64,000 bases of DNA from an uncultured Bacteroidales bacterium (GCA_944325435.1 CALVAC010000003.1:62001-126000), one strand, 5' to 3'. Counted from the stretch's first letter, positions 1 through 9,449 are shown. A program made the numbers and translations. Notes: generated by a model from the sequence alone, not told the origin.

Positions 1-384
1 GCCATCAAGCACAGGAGAACTCGAATACTCTATGTTGATATGGAAACTGTCTCCCCTGTCGTATTTCCTGTAAGCGGCGACAAATGCGCTCTGAGCATTC
101 TCAAGGAAGTTCAGTATGCCCTGGTGAAGAGGCAGCCCCGCACGGAGGATGGTCGCTGCCACCACAGGAGTATCAAGAGTAGGCACATCCGCTATGCCGA
201 GCGGTGTCACAACCTTCTTCACGGAGTAACTCAGAGTCCTGCTGATTTCGTATGCAAATATCTCCCCTATCCTTTCAAGATTTTTCCGGAACCGCATCCT
301 GTCCTTCTGGATGTCTTTGTCGCGCATCTGCGCCATGAAATTGTTGAGGACGCTGTTGTCCTTGCCAAGGTTGATGACTTTCAT
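1..384 (-). CDS. upp: Uracil phosphoribosyltransferase, N-terminal part (cut by window edge)
   Basis: This is the first 128 residues of a minus-strand gene whose 3' end lies outside the window. It starts at the ATG at 384 and reads MKVINLGKDNSVLNNFMAQM, then RDKDIQKDRMRFRKNLERIG and, further on, VAATILRAGLPLHQGIL. That pattern is the N-terminal half of uracil phosphoribosyltransferase, which makes UMP from uracil and PRPP in pyrimidine salvage. The PRPP-binding loop should lie in the missing part. The gene is transcribed away from radC, and a matching promoter lies at 416-446. The plus-strand reading frame across this stretch (40-450) is an antisense shadow. Confidence 0.9.
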   Translation of the reverse strand, partial: MKVINLGKDNSVLNNFMAQMRDKDIQKDRMRFRKNLERIGEIFAYEISRTLSYSVKKVVTPLGIADVPTLDTPVVAATILRAGLPLHQGILNFLENAQSAFVAAYRKYDRGDSFHINIEYSSSPVLDG

Positions 385-415
385 AATAACTGCAAGTTTC
401 AAGTGTCAGAACATA

Positions 416-446
416 CAAAGTTACTGAATTTTTGTCACCGGAAAAA
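416..446 (-). promoter_or_regulatory. Promoter of upp (Bacteroidota sigma type)
   Basis: On the minus strand a -33 box TTTT (443-446) is followed after 19 bases by a -7 box TAACTTTG (416-423), matching the Bacteroidota consensus TAnnTTTG. It lies 32 bases before the upp start and back to back with the radC promoter at 451-481. Confidence 0.7.
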
Positions 447-450
447 ATAA

Positions 451-481
451 TTTGCAATGGGCCGGGCTTTTTCTAACTTTG
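451..481 (+). promoter_or_regulatory. Promoter of radC (perfect Bacteroidota consensus)
   Basis: TTTG (451-454), exactly 19 bases, then TAACTTTG (474-481) matches the Bacteroidota housekeeping promoter at every defined position. Transcription should start near 488. This rules out the upstream in-frame ATG at 457 as the radC start and supports 526. Confidence 0.85.
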
Positions 482-525
482 TGGAGGCGATTCCGTGGAT
501 GTGCGGGAAGGGCGGAGGGAAGTAT

Positions 526-1212
526 ATGAAGATAAAGGATTTGTGCGTGGATGAAAGACCACGGGAAAAGATGCTCGGCAAGGGAGCCTCATCGTTGAGC
601 AATGCAGAACTGATCGCTATCCTGCTGAGGACCGGGACAGAGAGGAAGAATGCGCTTGAAGTGGCCCAGATGCTACTCAACATGGCAGGAGGAAGCCTGA
701 CGAAAGCCTCCCGGATGTCTGTCAATGAACTGTGCAGGATCGATGGGATAGGTCCGGGGAAAGCGGTCACTATAGGGGCGGCACTCGAACTCGGCAGGCG
801 GCTCTGCTCGGAAGTCCCCGACAGCAGAAAAATCATAATACATCAGCCTGCGGATGTCTACAGGGAGCTGATTCCCATTATGAGAGGACTGCACCACGAG
901 GAATGCTGGATCATATATCTCGCCAGGAACAACAGGGTCATTTCAAAAGAACGGCTCAGTATCGGAGGGCAGAGCGAGACGATCGTGGAAGTGAAGTCTG
1001 TAGTCCGGCGGGCCCTTGATGTGAGGGCCGCATCGGTGATAATATCCCACAACCATCCTTCAGGAGACCCGCATCCAGGCAATGCCGACATAAGACTCAC
1101 GCAAAACCTGAAAAAGGCTCTCGAGACATTCGACATATCCCTTGTGGACCATGTGATCTTTGCCGACGGCCGCTACTACAGTTTCGCAGATGAGATGGAG
1201 TACGGCATATGA
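526..1212 (+). CDS. radC: RadC family JAB/MPN protein
   Basis: A 228-residue RadC-family protein. An N-terminal helix-hairpin-helix-like part (SNAELIAILLRTGT, then CRIDGIGPGKAVTIGAA) is followed by a JAB1/MPN metalloprotease-fold domain with the metal-site signature SHNHPSGDPHPGNADI. The family is widely annotated as a DNA-repair protein, but its biochemical role is unsettled. The start at 526 is preferred because it follows a strong ribosome-binding sequence (GGAGGGAAG) and gives the usual family length. The upstream ATG at 457 lies inside the promoter. The gene stands alone, divergent from upp. Confidence 0.93.
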   Translation: MKIKDLCVDERPREKMLGKGASSLSNAELIAILLRTGTERKNALEVAQMLLNMAGGSLTKASRMSVNELCRIDGIGPGKAVTIGAALELGRRLCSEVPDSRKIIIHQPADVYRELIPIMRGLHHEECWIIYLARNNRVISKERLSIGGQSETIVEVKSVVRRALDVRAASVIISHNHPSGDPHPGNADIRLTQNLKKALETFDISLVDHVIFADGRYYSFADEMEYGI

Positions 1213-1332
1213 TACTGTCCTTGTCAAGCAGACAGTCCCGTCTGCACGGCAAAGTGCAATTTACACCGCCCGCGGGGAGGAGCGATTTATGCCGCCAATA
1301 CGGAAATTTTGAATTCCAACAGTATTTATTTG

Positions 1333-1729
1333 TGGAGATGGGCGGACTCGAACCGCCGTCCAGACACCGCACCAGGCAGCTTTCTACACGCTTAGTCTTT
1401 CTTTGGTTGTCGGCTGGCAGATGCCGGAAGACAGGCCAGTGCTAGCTTATCCTTTATGTCTTGGCAGGGTTTAAAGGAATCCCCCTGTGCATCCGGTTTG
1501 GATGATACCCCATATTCCGGACATAACCGGCCTAAAGCCCGGAGGGATACCCGTCGCGACCGCAGCCTTGGCGGCCGACGATTAAGCTAATCTACTTGGT
1601 AGATTACGCAGCGAGTGCATAATTGTTGTTGCCAACTAATTGTTCGGCGGCTGAGATTAACGGGCAAACCACCGACGCCCGGCGTGCTTACTGTCCAATG
1701 TCTGATGCTGTCAAAACCAGAACATCCCC
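1333..1729 (-). ncRNA. ssrA: Transfer-messenger RNA (tmRNA)
   Basis: The RNA runs from a 5' acceptor strand GGGGATG (1729-1723) to the 3' strand CATCTCC (1340-1334), which pair over seven positions with one G-U. A discriminator A follows at 1333 and CCA is not encoded. The T arm GGCGGTTCGAGTCCGCC lies just inside the 3' end. The tag reading frame at 1633-1604 encodes GNNNYALAA and a TAA stop. With SmpB, tmRNA rescues stalled ribosomes and tags the nascent protein for proteolysis. The length of about 397 nt is normal. The gene lies just downstream of the bactofilin gene on the same strand. The short open frames drawn across this interval are not genes. Confidence 0.95.
1604..1633 (-). other. 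tmRNA proteolysis-tag reading frame
   Basis: Minus-strand codons GGC AAC AAC AAT TAT GCA CTC GCT GCG TAA encode G-N-N-N-Y-A-L-A-A-stop. The ALAA end is the ClpXP-type degron expected of ssrA tags, and the YALAA ending is usual in Bacteroidales. GGC at 1633-1631 is taken as the resume codon. Confidence 0.85.
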
Positions 1730-1755
1730 ATTGTATATCTTGGAAGAAGCCAGAC

Positions 1756-2196
1756 CTATTTCTTTGCCTTCGGTTGCTGCTCCCCCTGTTTCTGTGCAGG
1801 GTCAAGGACCTTCGCCAGTTCCTCGGAAGCCACCACCTTGTCAAACTCCTCCTCTGTTATCATCTTGCAGGTACCGTTGAAAGCGGCACCAAGCTCGACT
1901 ATCAGTTTACGTACATTGATGCTGCCCTCCATCGTGCATCCGCTCTTCAGTGAGAGGGTATCCTTGACATAGAGGTCGCCTTTCACCGAGCCCCAGAGAT
2001 CCACATTTTCACAGATCATCTCTCCCCCGACCTTGGCCGACTCGCCCACTACGACCCTGCCTTTTGTATAGAGCTTGCCATCAAAGCCGCCATCTATCCT
2101 CAGGTCGTACGGGGAGCTTACCTCCCCCTTGAAAAACGTGCCTGCAGAAATGCGGCTTACTGAATTGACATTTACTGTCTGTTCCACTTTTGCCAT
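1756..2196 (-). CDS. Bactofilin (polymer-forming cytoskeletal protein)
   Basis: A 146-residue protein of the bactofilin family (DUF583). The central part is a right-handed beta-helix of short hydrophobic-glycine turns (FFKGEVSSPYDLRIDGGFDG, VVVGESAKVGGEMICENVDL, LSLKSGCTMEGSINVRKLIV). A short polar N-terminus and a charged lysine/glutamine-rich tail flank it. Bactofilins polymerise without nucleotide and act in cell shape or in positioning wall enzymes and other partners. There is no signal peptide, so it is cytoplasmic. It lies 123 bases downstream of secA on the same strand and may be co-transcribed with it. Its specific role here cannot be read from context. Confidence 0.88.
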   Translation of the reverse strand: MAKVEQTVNVNSVSRISAGTFFKGEVSSPYDLRIDGGFDGKLYTKGRVVVGESAKVGGEMICENVDLWGSVKGDLYVKDTLSLKSGCTMEGSINVRKLIVELGAAFNGTCKMITEEEFDKVVASEELAKVLDPAQKQGEQQPKAKK

Positions 2197-2225
2197 ATTA
2201 TCGTATCCTTTATATTATCTCTTCA

Positions 2226-2253
2226 GCAGATCCTTCGTTTCGTTCAGTATGAC
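2226..2253 (-). repeat. Short dispersed-repeat-like element in the secA-bactofilin gap
   Basis: The minus strand contains GTCATACTGAACGAAACGAA followed by GGATCTGC. It closely resembles the GTCATnCTGAgCGAAgCGAAGGATCT element that I recall recurring in intergenic regions of many bacterial genomes. Only this copy was noticed in the window, so its repeat status rests on recall, not on copies seen here. Confidence 0.45.
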
Positions 2254-2319
2254 AGCCTTATTGCCTTCATGACGGCCACAAGCCATGTCGTGGACGCTAC
2301 AGACCCGCATCGCGGACGG

Positions 2320-5300
2320 CTACAGGCCGCGTCCGTGACAGTTCTTGTATTTCTTTCCGGAGCCGCATGGACAAGGATCGTTCCTGCCGACAGTCTTCTC
2401 GACGTGTACCGGCATCTTGCTCTTCTGCTCACCTCCGTTGGTTACCAGATCGGTCCTGCTTGTCTGCAGCCTGCCCATATCAGGTCTGCGCTGCTGTGGA
2501 GCCGGGGCCTGTCTTGCTTCTGAAGCATCCCTGAGCGGTATATGCGCCCTGAACAGGAATGAAAGGATATCCTTGCTCAATGCTTCCAGCATATCCTTGA
2601 AAAGATTGAAACTCTCCAGCTTGTAGATGAGCAGAGGATCCTTCTGTTCGTATGTCGCATTCTGTACGGACTGCTTGAGATCATCCATGTCACGAAGATG
2701 CTCCTTCCAGTGGTCATCTATCTGATAGAGGGTTATAGCCTTTGTCAGAGCCCTTGCAATCTCCTTGCCCTCAGTCTCGTAAGCCTTCTGCAGATTGACA
2801 GAAAGAACCAGCTGCTTGCGTCCATCGGAAATAGGAATCGCAATGTTCTTGTATATCGCTCCCTGCTTCTCGAATACTTCCTTGATAATCGGATATGCCC
2901 TCTGCGTCATAGTGTCCATACGCCGTCTGTACACATCGAGCATATTCTGGAAAAGCTTCTGCGATATCTCATCCTGCTTCGCTTTGCCGAAGAACTCCTC
3001 ATCAAAGCCGAGATCGATGGAGAGAGACCTCATGACATAGTCCGCAAACGACTCGTAATCATAACTCTCCGCATTTTCCGCCATGATGTCCGCCATATCC
3101 TGCATCATGTTCATCACATCAATCTCAACCCTCTCCCCTGACAGGGCGTTGCGTCTCCTGGTATATATGACCTCCCTCTGGGAGTTCATTACATCATCAT
3201 ACTCCAGCAGTCTCTTTCGGATACCGAAGTTGTTCTCCTCCACCTTTTTCTGTGCCCTCTCGATAGAGCTGGACAGCATCGGGGACTCCAGCGCCTCGTT
3301 GTCCTGCATACCGAGCCTGTCGACTACCGATGCAATCCTCTCCGAGCCGAACAGTCTCATAAGCTTGTCCTCGAGGGAGACATAGAAAGTGGATGAACCC
3401 GGGTCACCCTGACGGCCTGCACGGCCTCTGAGCTGTCTGTCCACACGACGGCTGTCGTGACGCTCCGTACCTATGATAGCCAGACCTCCGGCCTTGCGGA
3501 CCTCATCCGAGAGCTTTATATCCGTACCTCGGCCGGCCATATTGGTCGCAATGGTCACGGTGCTGCGCTGGCCGGCACGGGCAACAATCTCAGCCTCCCG
3601 CGCATGTTCCTTTGCATTCAGGACCTGGTGAGGAATGCCCCTGAGCTTGAGCATCCTGCTCAACAGCTCGGAAGTCTCCACATCCGTAGTGCCGACAAGG
3701 ACAGGCCTGCCCTCTCCGATAAGTTCCACTATCTTGTTGATGACGGCCTCGTACTTCGCTTTCTTGGTCTTGTAGATGAGGTCATCATTGTCTATTCTTG
3801 CAATAGGTCTGTTGGTAGGTATCACTACCACATCCAGCTTGTAGATGGACCAGAACTCGCCTGCCTCTGTCTCCGCAGTACCTGTCATACCGGCAAGCTT
3901 GTGATACATACGGAAGTAGTTCTGAAGGGTGATGGTCGCAAATGTCTGCGTAGCCGCCTCGACCTTTACATTCTCCTTGGCCTCGACCGCCTGATGCAGG
4001 CCATCGCTCCAGCGGCGGCCCTCCATTATACGCCCGGTCTGCTCATCCACAATCTTGACCTTGTTGTCCATTATGACATAATCGACATCCTTCTCGAACA
4101 TCGCGTATGCCTTGAGCAACTGGTTCACGGTATGGACGCGCTCGGACTTCAGGGCAAAGTCGGACATTATCTCATCCTTCTTCACACTCTTGTCAGCCGC
4201 AGAAAGATCGCTCTTCTCCACATCGGCTATCGCCGAACCCACATCCGGCAGGATGAAGAAATTCGGGTCCGACAGGGAACCGCTGAGCAGGTCATGCCCG
4301 TTGTCGGTCATCTCCACGGAATGCTGTTTCTCGTTTATGACGAAATACAGAGGGTCGGTCACCACATGCATCTCCCTCTCGTTGTCCTGCATATAGAAGT
4401 TCTCCACTCTCTGAAGAAGCTGCTTTATGCCCGGTTCGCTCAGGTATTTGATGAGCGGTTTGTACTTCGGGAGTCCCTTGTAAGCCCTCAGGAGCAGTTT
4501 TCCTCCCTCCCGTTCATCTCCGGCCGCTATAAGCTTCTTAGCTTCATTGAGAGTTCCTGTCACTAAAGTCCTCTGGTTAGCGACGAGCTTCTCCACATAT
4601 GGTCTGAATTCCATAAACTGCTGGTCATCCCCCTTGGGCACCGGACCGGAAATGATCAGAGGTGTACGCGCATCGTCAATGAGCACGGAATCGACCTCAT
4701 CGACAATGGCATAATGATGCTTGCGCTGCACCAGGTCATTCTGGGAGACTGCCATATTGTCTCGAAGATAGTCGAAGCCGAACTCGTTGTTGGTTCCGAA
4801 AGTGATGTCGCAGCGGTAAGCCTTCTTGCGGGCCTCGCTGTTCGGCTGGTGCTTGTCTATACAGTCAACCGACAGGCCGTGGAACATATAGAGAGGTCCC
4901 ATCCACTCGGAGTCTCGTTTAGAAAGGTAGTCGTTGACTGTCACGACATGGACACCTTTCCCGGCGAGAGCGTTGAGGAATACCGGCAGGGTTGCCACGA
5001 GGGTCTTTCCCTCACCCGTGGCCATCTCGGCTATCTTGCCCTGATGCAGGACGATACCGCCTATAAGCTGCACATCGTAATGCACCATGTCCCATGTGAC
5101 CTCGTTGCCTCCGGCCATCCAGTGGTTGTGCCACACGGCATAGTCACCGTCTATCTCCACGAAATCCTTGACCGCACTCAGGTCACGGTCGAAATCCGTG
5201 GCCTTGACACGGATTTCTGCATTCTCCTTGAACCTCCTCGCAGTTGATTTCATCACGGCAAAGGCCTCAGGAAGAATCTCATTGAGCACTTTCTCTATCT

Positions 5301-5595
5301 CATCATCAATCTTCTTGACAAGCTTGTCGGACTCGGTGGCAAGCCTCTCCTTCTCATCGAGCGGTATATCTTTCTCCAGTTCTGCCTTGATCTCCGCTAT
5401 CCTCGACTCATCGGCCGCAATCCGCTCCCGGATACGCTCCTTCAGTTCGGCAGACTTCGCCCTCAGTTCATCGTCGGAGAGCCTGTCGATGTCGGTATAT
5501 GCTGCCAGCACCTTGTCAAGGACAGGTCTGAGCAGTTTCAGGTCACGCTCGGCCTTGGTGCCGAATATCTTCTTGAAAATATCTGTAAATGACAT
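2320..5595 (-). CDS. secA: Preprotein translocase ATPase SecA
   Basis: A 1091-residue SecA, the ATPase motor that drives secretory proteins through SecYEG. Visible in order: the N-terminal start [20 protein letters not shown]; the Walker A region [32 protein letters not shown]; the second RecA fold with [12 protein letters not shown] and [15 protein letters not shown]; and the C-terminal zinc motif [13 protein letters not shown]. The length fits Bacteroidota SecA, which is longer than the E. coli protein. The frame is open 72 codons further upstream, but that stretch overlaps the promoter and the neighbouring flippase gene, so the ATG at 5595 is the start. A perfect promoter lies at 5620-5650. 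Confidence 0.97.
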   Translation of the reverse strand: MSFTDIFKKIFGTKAERDLKLLRPVLDKVLAAYTDIDRLSDDELRAKSAELKERIRERIAADESRIAEIKAELEKDIPLDEKERLATESDKLVKKIDDEIEKVLNEILPEAFAVMKSTARRFKENAEIRVKATDFDRDLSAVKDFVEIDGDYAVWHNHWMAGGNEVTWDMVHYDVQLIGGIVLHQGKIAEMATGEGKTLVATLPVFLNALAGKGVHVVTVNDYLSKRDSEWMGPLYMFHGLSVDCIDKHQPNSEARKKAYRCDITFGTNNEFGFDYLRDNMAVSQNDLVQRKHHYAIVDEVDSVLIDDARTPLIISGPVPKGDDQQFMEFRPYVEKLVANQRTLVTGTLNEAKKLIAAGDEREGGKLLLRAYKGLPKYKPLIKYLSEPGIKQLLQRVENFYMQDNEREMHVVTDPLYFVINEKQHSVEMTDNGHDLLSGSLSDPNFFILPDVGSAIADVEKSDLSAADKSVKKDEIMSDFALKSERVHTVNQLLKAYAMFEKDVDYVIMDNKVKIVDEQTGRIMEGRRWSDGLHQAVEAKENVKVEAATQTFATITLQNYFRMYHKLAGMTGTAETEAGEFWSIYKLDVVVIPTNRPIARIDNDDLIYKTKKAKYEAVINKIVELIGEGRPVLVGTTDVETSELLSRMLKLRGIPHQVLNAKEHAREAEIVARAGQRSTVTIATNMAGRGTDIKLSDEVRKAGGLAIIGTERHDSRRVDRQLRGRAGRQGDPGSSTFYVSLEDKLMRLFGSERIASVVDRLGMQDNEALESPMLSSSIERAQKKVEENNFGIRKRLLEYDDVMNSQREVIYTRRRNALSGERVEIDVMNMMQDMADIMAENAESYDYESFADYVMRSLSIDLGFDEEFFGKAKQDEISQKLFQNMLDVYRRRMDTMTQRAYPIIKEVFEKQGAIYKNIAIPISDGRKQLVLSVNLQKAYETEGKEIARALTKAITLYQIDDHWKEHLRDMDDLKQSVQNATYEQKDPLLIYKLESFNLFKDMLEALSKDILSFLFRAHIPLRDASEARQAPAPQQRRPDMGRLQTSRTDLVTNGGEQKSKMPVHVEKTVGRNDPCPCGSGKKYKNCHGRGL

Positions 5596-5619
5596 AAGCG
5601 GTTCAAATTTTACAACCTG

Positions 5620-5650
5620 CAAATATAATGATAATTGTTGTTTATGCAAA
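5620..5650 (-). promoter_or_regulatory. Promoter of secA (perfect Bacteroidota consensus)
   Basis: On the minus strand TTTG (5650-5647), exactly 19 bases, then TATATTTG (5627-5620). Transcription should start near 5613, giving a leader of roughly 18 bases before the ATG at 5595. The promoter abuts the stop codon of the upstream flippase gene at 5652. Confidence 0.85.
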
Positions 5651-5651
5651 G

Positions 5652-6914
5652 TCACATCCTCTTCCTGCCCCTGAAAAATGACGCAAGACCCAGAAACAGG
5701 GAATTGACGGCGGCCAGCAGAACAAAAGACATGCCTGTCATGGAAGCCCCGCCGACAAAACCGAAACGGCTGACAACAGGAGGGTAGGCCATAACCGTAA
5801 GCACGCTGCATATCAATGTAGTATAGAGATACAGCCTCGGGTATCCCCTGGCTATGGTATAGTTGTTTATCACATAATAGACAGAGCTCGTCACCACTGA
5901 AAGCGACACTATCCTTGCATACAGAGTCGAATCCATATACCTTCCAGCCGTCAGGAGACGGATGACCAGAGGACAGAAAATCACGAATACAGCCACTACG
6001 GCGGCGACAAGACCGACCTGCATAAGGGCGGAACGCCAGAGGCCTTTACGGTCTTTCTTTGCAATAGCCTCGTATATGTCCGGCTGGAATGTGGATGTGA
6101 CGGCGGTCGCGAATACGTTCAGGTAACCCGCAATCTGCGCCCCTACAATATAATAGCCGTATTCCTCGATATCGCCCAGGCTCTCCAGGTATGTCCTGTC
6201 GAACCCGTTGAAGAAATACCCCAGTGTCGCTCCTGCAGCCAGAGGCAGACAGAAAGAAAGGACCTTGCGGAATTCTGCCAAAGGAGTGTGTACCCGGAAA
6301 AGGCTGCGGTGACGGACAACAAGATATACAAACATGGCAAGACTGGTCACGAGAGGGGCGAGGAGCTTGCCCGCAGCCCCCCATCCTGCCGCCACCACAA
6401 ACAGAAGATTGGCAGCAGCGAGAATGACCCCGGAGATGACAGTTATCCTGAAGAAGCCGCCGGTATCGCGGGACATACGGCATTCTGTCTGCTCCAGTTT
6501 GAATATTCCGGTCAGAGGGACAGCAAAGACCATCAGCGCGAGATACGGAAATACAGGGAATTCAAGATCATCATTGAAGAACCTCAAATACATATACAGC
6601 AGAACCAGGCATACAACCGACACCCCGAAAGAGAAAAATATCAGAGCCTTGAACAGCATGGCCTTGAGCCGGACACGCTCTTCTGGAGAGACCTCGTAGT
6701 ACCGTTTCGAGTAATAATGCAGCATATAGAACACTATCACCGGTGAAATCAGCGCCGTGAAAGAGCTGTAATAACCATACACTGCATAATCCTCCGGCGA
6801 CATGCTGATGGCTATGAGAGGATTGATAAGGGCCATCAGCAGCATCGGGATCAGCGATGCCATGAAATAGATCCCTACGGACTTCCCGTATGAAAGCAGC
6901 CTGCCAGGTATCAT
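5652..6914 (-). CDS. Oligosaccharide flippase, Wzx / polysaccharide-transport family
   Basis: A 420-residue membrane protein with about 12 to 14 hydrophobic segments, beginning [20 protein letters not shown]. It has the arrangement of the polysaccharide-transport (Wzx-like) branch of the MOP superfamily, which moves lipid-linked sugar repeat units across the inner membrane. The start at 6914 is chosen because its ATG overlaps the stop of the glycosyltransferase gene (ATGA, 6914-6911), a usual sign of translational coupling. The longer frame from 7028 would run deep into that gene. It is the last gene of the polysaccharide operon. Assignment rests on topology and context, since short diagnostic motifs are lacking in this family. 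Confidence 0.8.
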   Translation of the reverse strand: MIPGRLLSYGKSVGIYFMASLIPMLLMALINPLIAISMSPEDYAVYGYYSSFTALISPVIVFYMLHYYSKRYYEVSPEERVRLKAMLFKALIFFSFGVSVVCLVLLYMYLRFFNDDLEFPVFPYLALMVFAVPLTGIFKLEQTECRMSRDTGGFFRITVISGVILAAANLLFVVAAGWGAAGKLLAPLVTSLAMFVYLVVRHRSLFRVHTPLAEFRKVLSFCLPLAAGATLGYFFNGFDRTYLESLGDIEEYGYYIVGAQIAGYLNVFATAVTSTFQPDIYEAIAKKDRKGLWRSALMQVGLVAAVVAVFVIFCPLVIRLLTAGRYMDSTLYARIVSLSVVTSSVYYVINNYTIARGYPRLYLYTTLICSVLTVMAYPPVVSRFGFVGGASMTGMSFVLLAAVNSLFLGLASFFRGRKRM

Positions 6915-8059
6915 CTTGATATGACTGATTTCAGGACATCCAACTGATAGAGAGAATTCCAGCGGGCATCTATCTCCCTGTAGCAGTCCATCCGTATCTC
7001 CTCCCTGGACCTTCCGGATGTAAGCCACTGTCTTATCGCACGCTTGAGGTCGGCATAATCCCCGGCCCTGTACAGAAGGCCTGTACGGCCCTCCACGACA
7101 GTCTCATACTCGGGCATCTGGGTCATGAAATCATTATGGGAGACCACAGGTGTCCCGTATGACATGGCATGCACGGCAGTCAGACCCACATTTCCCGGAG
7201 AGACGCACAGGGTAGCGTTGTACAGGAGTACGGACAGCCGCTTCTCATCATAGCATTCCCCGTAGAGCCACACCCCGGATGCAAACGGAGCATTCTCCAC
7301 CTTGCGCCTCAGCATTCCCATTTCAGGCCCATCACCGACTATGACCAGATTGTACCTCAACCCCTCTATGGAATGTTCAATATATGCGTCCACAAGCATA
7401 TCCAGACGCTTGGCCGCAGTCAGCCTGCCGGCAAAGATGATGACGGGAAGCCTGTTGCCGAAACGGGAATGATATATCTCCCCTCCAAGCAGACGGTTCG
7501 ATTCCGGATCGGTCCCCGTGCCGAGAGAATTGTATATGACATGCAGCTTTGTCCCATCGAAACCGAGCTCTTCCATCCTGCGCGCAGTTCTCGCCCCGTA
7601 GACGAAATAGCCATCCAGCCACTTCATATACAGACGCTTAAGACAAGCATACCTCTTAAGTTCCTTGAAACCATGCCCCCAGGCATAGACTTTCCGCCCG
7701 AGAATCCTGCACAGGGCGAGAAAAGGGAAATAGGCCCAGTTGAAATCCCCGGAAACAAGGAAAGTGCGAAACCTGAACGGCAGGGACAGCATCCCTGAAC
7801 GCCACGGAATGCGGCCAAAAAGCACCCTGTTTACAATCCTGCCGGGAGTCCTTCGGAAAATGGACCGGTCCATCTGCGCTATGCCGGAACTGCCACGGCC
7901 TTCGACAGGTTCATCCCCGAAGAAGAACATTGCATCATACTCGCTGTCAATCAGGGAGTATATCGATGTCCTGTAGAGCGGTGCATAGTTGAATATGCAG
8001 CAAAGTTCCTTTTTATGCATCTCTTCCATCTCTGTTTCCGGTTGTGTCCTGCCATTCAT
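6911..8059 (-). CDS. Glycosyltransferase, GT4-like (group 1)
   Basis: A 382-residue GT-B glycosyltransferase. The C-terminal nucleotide-sugar domain has the family pattern: IIFAGRLTAAKRLDMLVDAY near the middle, LVIVGDGPEMGMLRRKVE, then NVGLTAVHAMSYGTPVVSHN with the usual small-residue and glutamate-like region shifted. It presumably adds one sugar to a lipid-linked repeat unit. Donor and acceptor cannot be told. The neighbouring genes supply dTDP-rhamnose and UDP-glucuronate, which are candidate donors. Alternative in-frame starts at 8029 and 8020 are possible. The gene overlaps the flippase gene by four bases and follows ugd after six bases. Confidence 0.85.
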   Translation of the reverse strand: MNGRTQPETEMEEMHKKELCCIFNYAPLYRTSIYSLIDSEYDAMFFFGDEPVEGRGSSGIAQMDRSIFRRTPGRIVNRVLFGRIPWRSGMLSLPFRFRTFLVSGDFNWAYFPFLALCRILGRKVYAWGHGFKELKRYACLKRLYMKWLDGYFVYGARTARRMEELGFDGTKLHVIYNSLGTGTDPESNRLLGGEIYHSRFGNRLPVIIFAGRLTAAKRLDMLVDAYIEHSIEGLRYNLVIVGDGPEMGMLRRKVENAPFASGVWLYGECYDEKRLSVLLYNATLCVSPGNVGLTAVHAMSYGTPVVSHNDFMTQMPEYETVVEGRTGLLYRAGDYADLKRAIRQWLTSGRSREEIRMDCYREIDARWNSLYQLDVLKSVISR

Positions 8060-8065
8060 CAGGGG

Positions 8066-9376
8066 TCATCTTCCGATGGACAGATATCTGAAACCTTCCG
8101 CCTCTACCTCCTGCCTGACATAGATATTGCGGCCATCGACAAGCACAGGGAACTTCATTACTTTCTTCAGTACCGGCCATGATGGCAGACGGAACTGCTT
8201 CCACTCCGTCACAAGCAGCAGCGCATCCGCATCGCAGGCCGCACCATACATATCATCCGCGTATTCCACGCTGTCTCCGAGCCTCCGTCTGCATTCATCC
8301 ATAGCCACAGGATCGAAGACACGGACCCTTGCTCCCGCCTCGAGAAGATCCTTTATCACGACAAGGGAAGCAGCCTCCCTCATATCATCTGTATCCGGCT
8401 TGAACGACAGCCCCCAGAGAGCCACTGCCCTGCCTTCCAGATCCGGCCATACCGACCGCACTTTCTCTACAAGAATATGTTTCTGCCTGTCATTGACCCT
8501 ATCCACAGCCTCTATCACCTGCATCGTGTATCCATACTCCGAAGCAGTGCGGGCAAGAGCCTTGACATCCTTTGGGAAGCAGCTGCCTCCATATCCGCAG
8601 CCCGGATACAGGAATTTCGTGCCTATCCTCGCATCTGTCCCTATACCCTTGCGGACCATGTCCACATCGGCACCCACAAGGTCACAGAGATTGGCGATGT
8701 CGTTCATGAAAGATATTCTGGTGGCAAGCATTGCGTTAGCTGCGTATTTCGTCATCTCTGCCGATGCGATGTCCATAAATATCACCCGGAAATTGTTCAG
8801 AAGGAAAGGTCTGTACAGTCTGGACATAAGTTCCCTCGCCCTGTCCGACTCCACTCCGACAACCACCCTGTCCGGAGACATGAAGTCCTTGATGGCGGCC
8901 CCTTCCTTGAGGAACTCCGGATTGGATGCCACATCGAACGGGATGTCCACTCCTCTGAGCGAAAGTTCCTCGCGGATGGCCGCCTTGACCTTCAATGAAG
9001 TGCCTACCGGGACGGTCGACTTCGTCACCAGCAGCACATACCTCTTCATATTGCGGCCCACCGTACGGGCGACCTCAAGGACATACGACAGGTCTGCACT
9101 CCCATCCTCATCCGGCGGAGTGCCGACAGCGCTGAAGACGATGTCCACATCAGGAAGACATTCTGCGAGGTCGGTAGTGAAATGCAGCCGGCCATCCTTC
9201 CTGTTCCTCTCCACGAGTTCATCCAGCCCGGGCTCATATATCGGTATCTCACCGGCAAGCAGCCTCCCTATCTTGTTCCTGTCCACATCCACGCAGGTCA
9301 CATTGACGCCCATTTCAGCGAAACAGGCTCCGCTGACAAGCCCTACATATCCTGTCCCGACTACTGCTATATTCAT
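8066..9376 (-). CDS. ugd: UDP-glucose 6-dehydrogenase
   Basis: A 436-residue enzyme that oxidises UDP-glucose to UDP-glucuronate using two NAD+. The N-terminal Rossmann motif is MNIAVVGTGYVGLVSGACFA. The catalytic cysteine lies in PGCGYGGSCFPKDVKALA, and the C-terminal domain includes WGLSFKPDTDDMREA. Length and motif order are normal. The product feeds polysaccharide assembly with the adjacent rml products. The start codon at 9376 directly follows one arm of a perfect 18-bp inverted repeat (9377-9449), so the ribosome-binding region is inside a predicted hairpin. Confidence 0.96.
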   Translation of the reverse strand: MNIAVVGTGYVGLVSGACFAEMGVNVTCVDVDRNKIGRLLAGEIPIYEPGLDELVERNRKDGRLHFTTDLAECLPDVDIVFSAVGTPPDEDGSADLSYVLEVARTVGRNMKRYVLLVTKSTVPVGTSLKVKAAIREELSLRGVDIPFDVASNPEFLKEGAAIKDFMSPDRVVVGVESDRARELMSRLYRPFLLNNFRVIFMDIASAEMTKYAANAMLATRISFMNDIANLCDLVGADVDMVRKGIGTDARIGTKFLYPGCGYGGSCFPKDVKALARTASEYGYTMQVIEAVDRVNDRQKHILVEKVRSVWPDLEGRAVALWGLSFKPDTDDMREAASLVVIKDLLEAGARVRVFDPVAMDECRRRLGDSVEYADDMYGAACDADALLLVTEWKQFRLPSWPVLKKVMKFPVLVDGRNIYVRQEVEAEGFRYLSIGR

Positions 9377-9449
9377 ATTGACATCAGTTTGAATGTTCTA
9401 CATTATCACTATCTATGCCGGTACGTGCCTGATTCAAACTGATGTCAAT
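9377..9449 (-). promoter_or_regulatory. Perfect 18-bp stem-loop covering the ugd ribosome-binding region
   Basis: ATTGACATCAGTTTGAAT at 9377-9394 is the exact reverse complement of ATTCAAACTGATGTCAAT at 9432-9449; the loop is 37 bases. In the mRNA the 3' arm ends one base before the ugd ATG (9376-9374), so the whole initiation region would be double-stranded. No poly-U follows, so it is not a simple terminator. Confidence 0.75.
9389..9447. repeat. Direct repeat copy 1 (59 bp), next to ugd
   Basis: This 59-bp unit is repeated at 9575-9633 with one mismatch (GTGCCTG here, GTGTCTG there). The copies are offset by 186 bases and flank a palindrome-rich spacer. Confidence 0.9.

Noticed and set aside
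1228..1245. GCAGAC/GTCTGC stem after radC as a terminator
   Set aside because: Six base pairs with no T-run on either strand.
1209..1445. Short plus-strand frames over the radC-tmRNA interval and inside tmRNA (also 1615-1953 and 1623-1880)
   Set aside because: They cover a structured RNA gene and the end of the bactofilin gene; no coding features.
3457..4566. 369-residue plus-strand open frame across secA
   Set aside because: Antisense to secA; histidine- and leucine-rich without domain features.
5596..5811. 72-codon N-terminal extension of SecA
   Set aside because: It contains the secA promoter and overlaps the flippase gene; sequence has no SecA similarity.
8127..9392. 421-residue plus-strand open frame across ugd
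   Set aside because: Serine/threonine-rich antisense shadow of a well-defined dehydrogenase.
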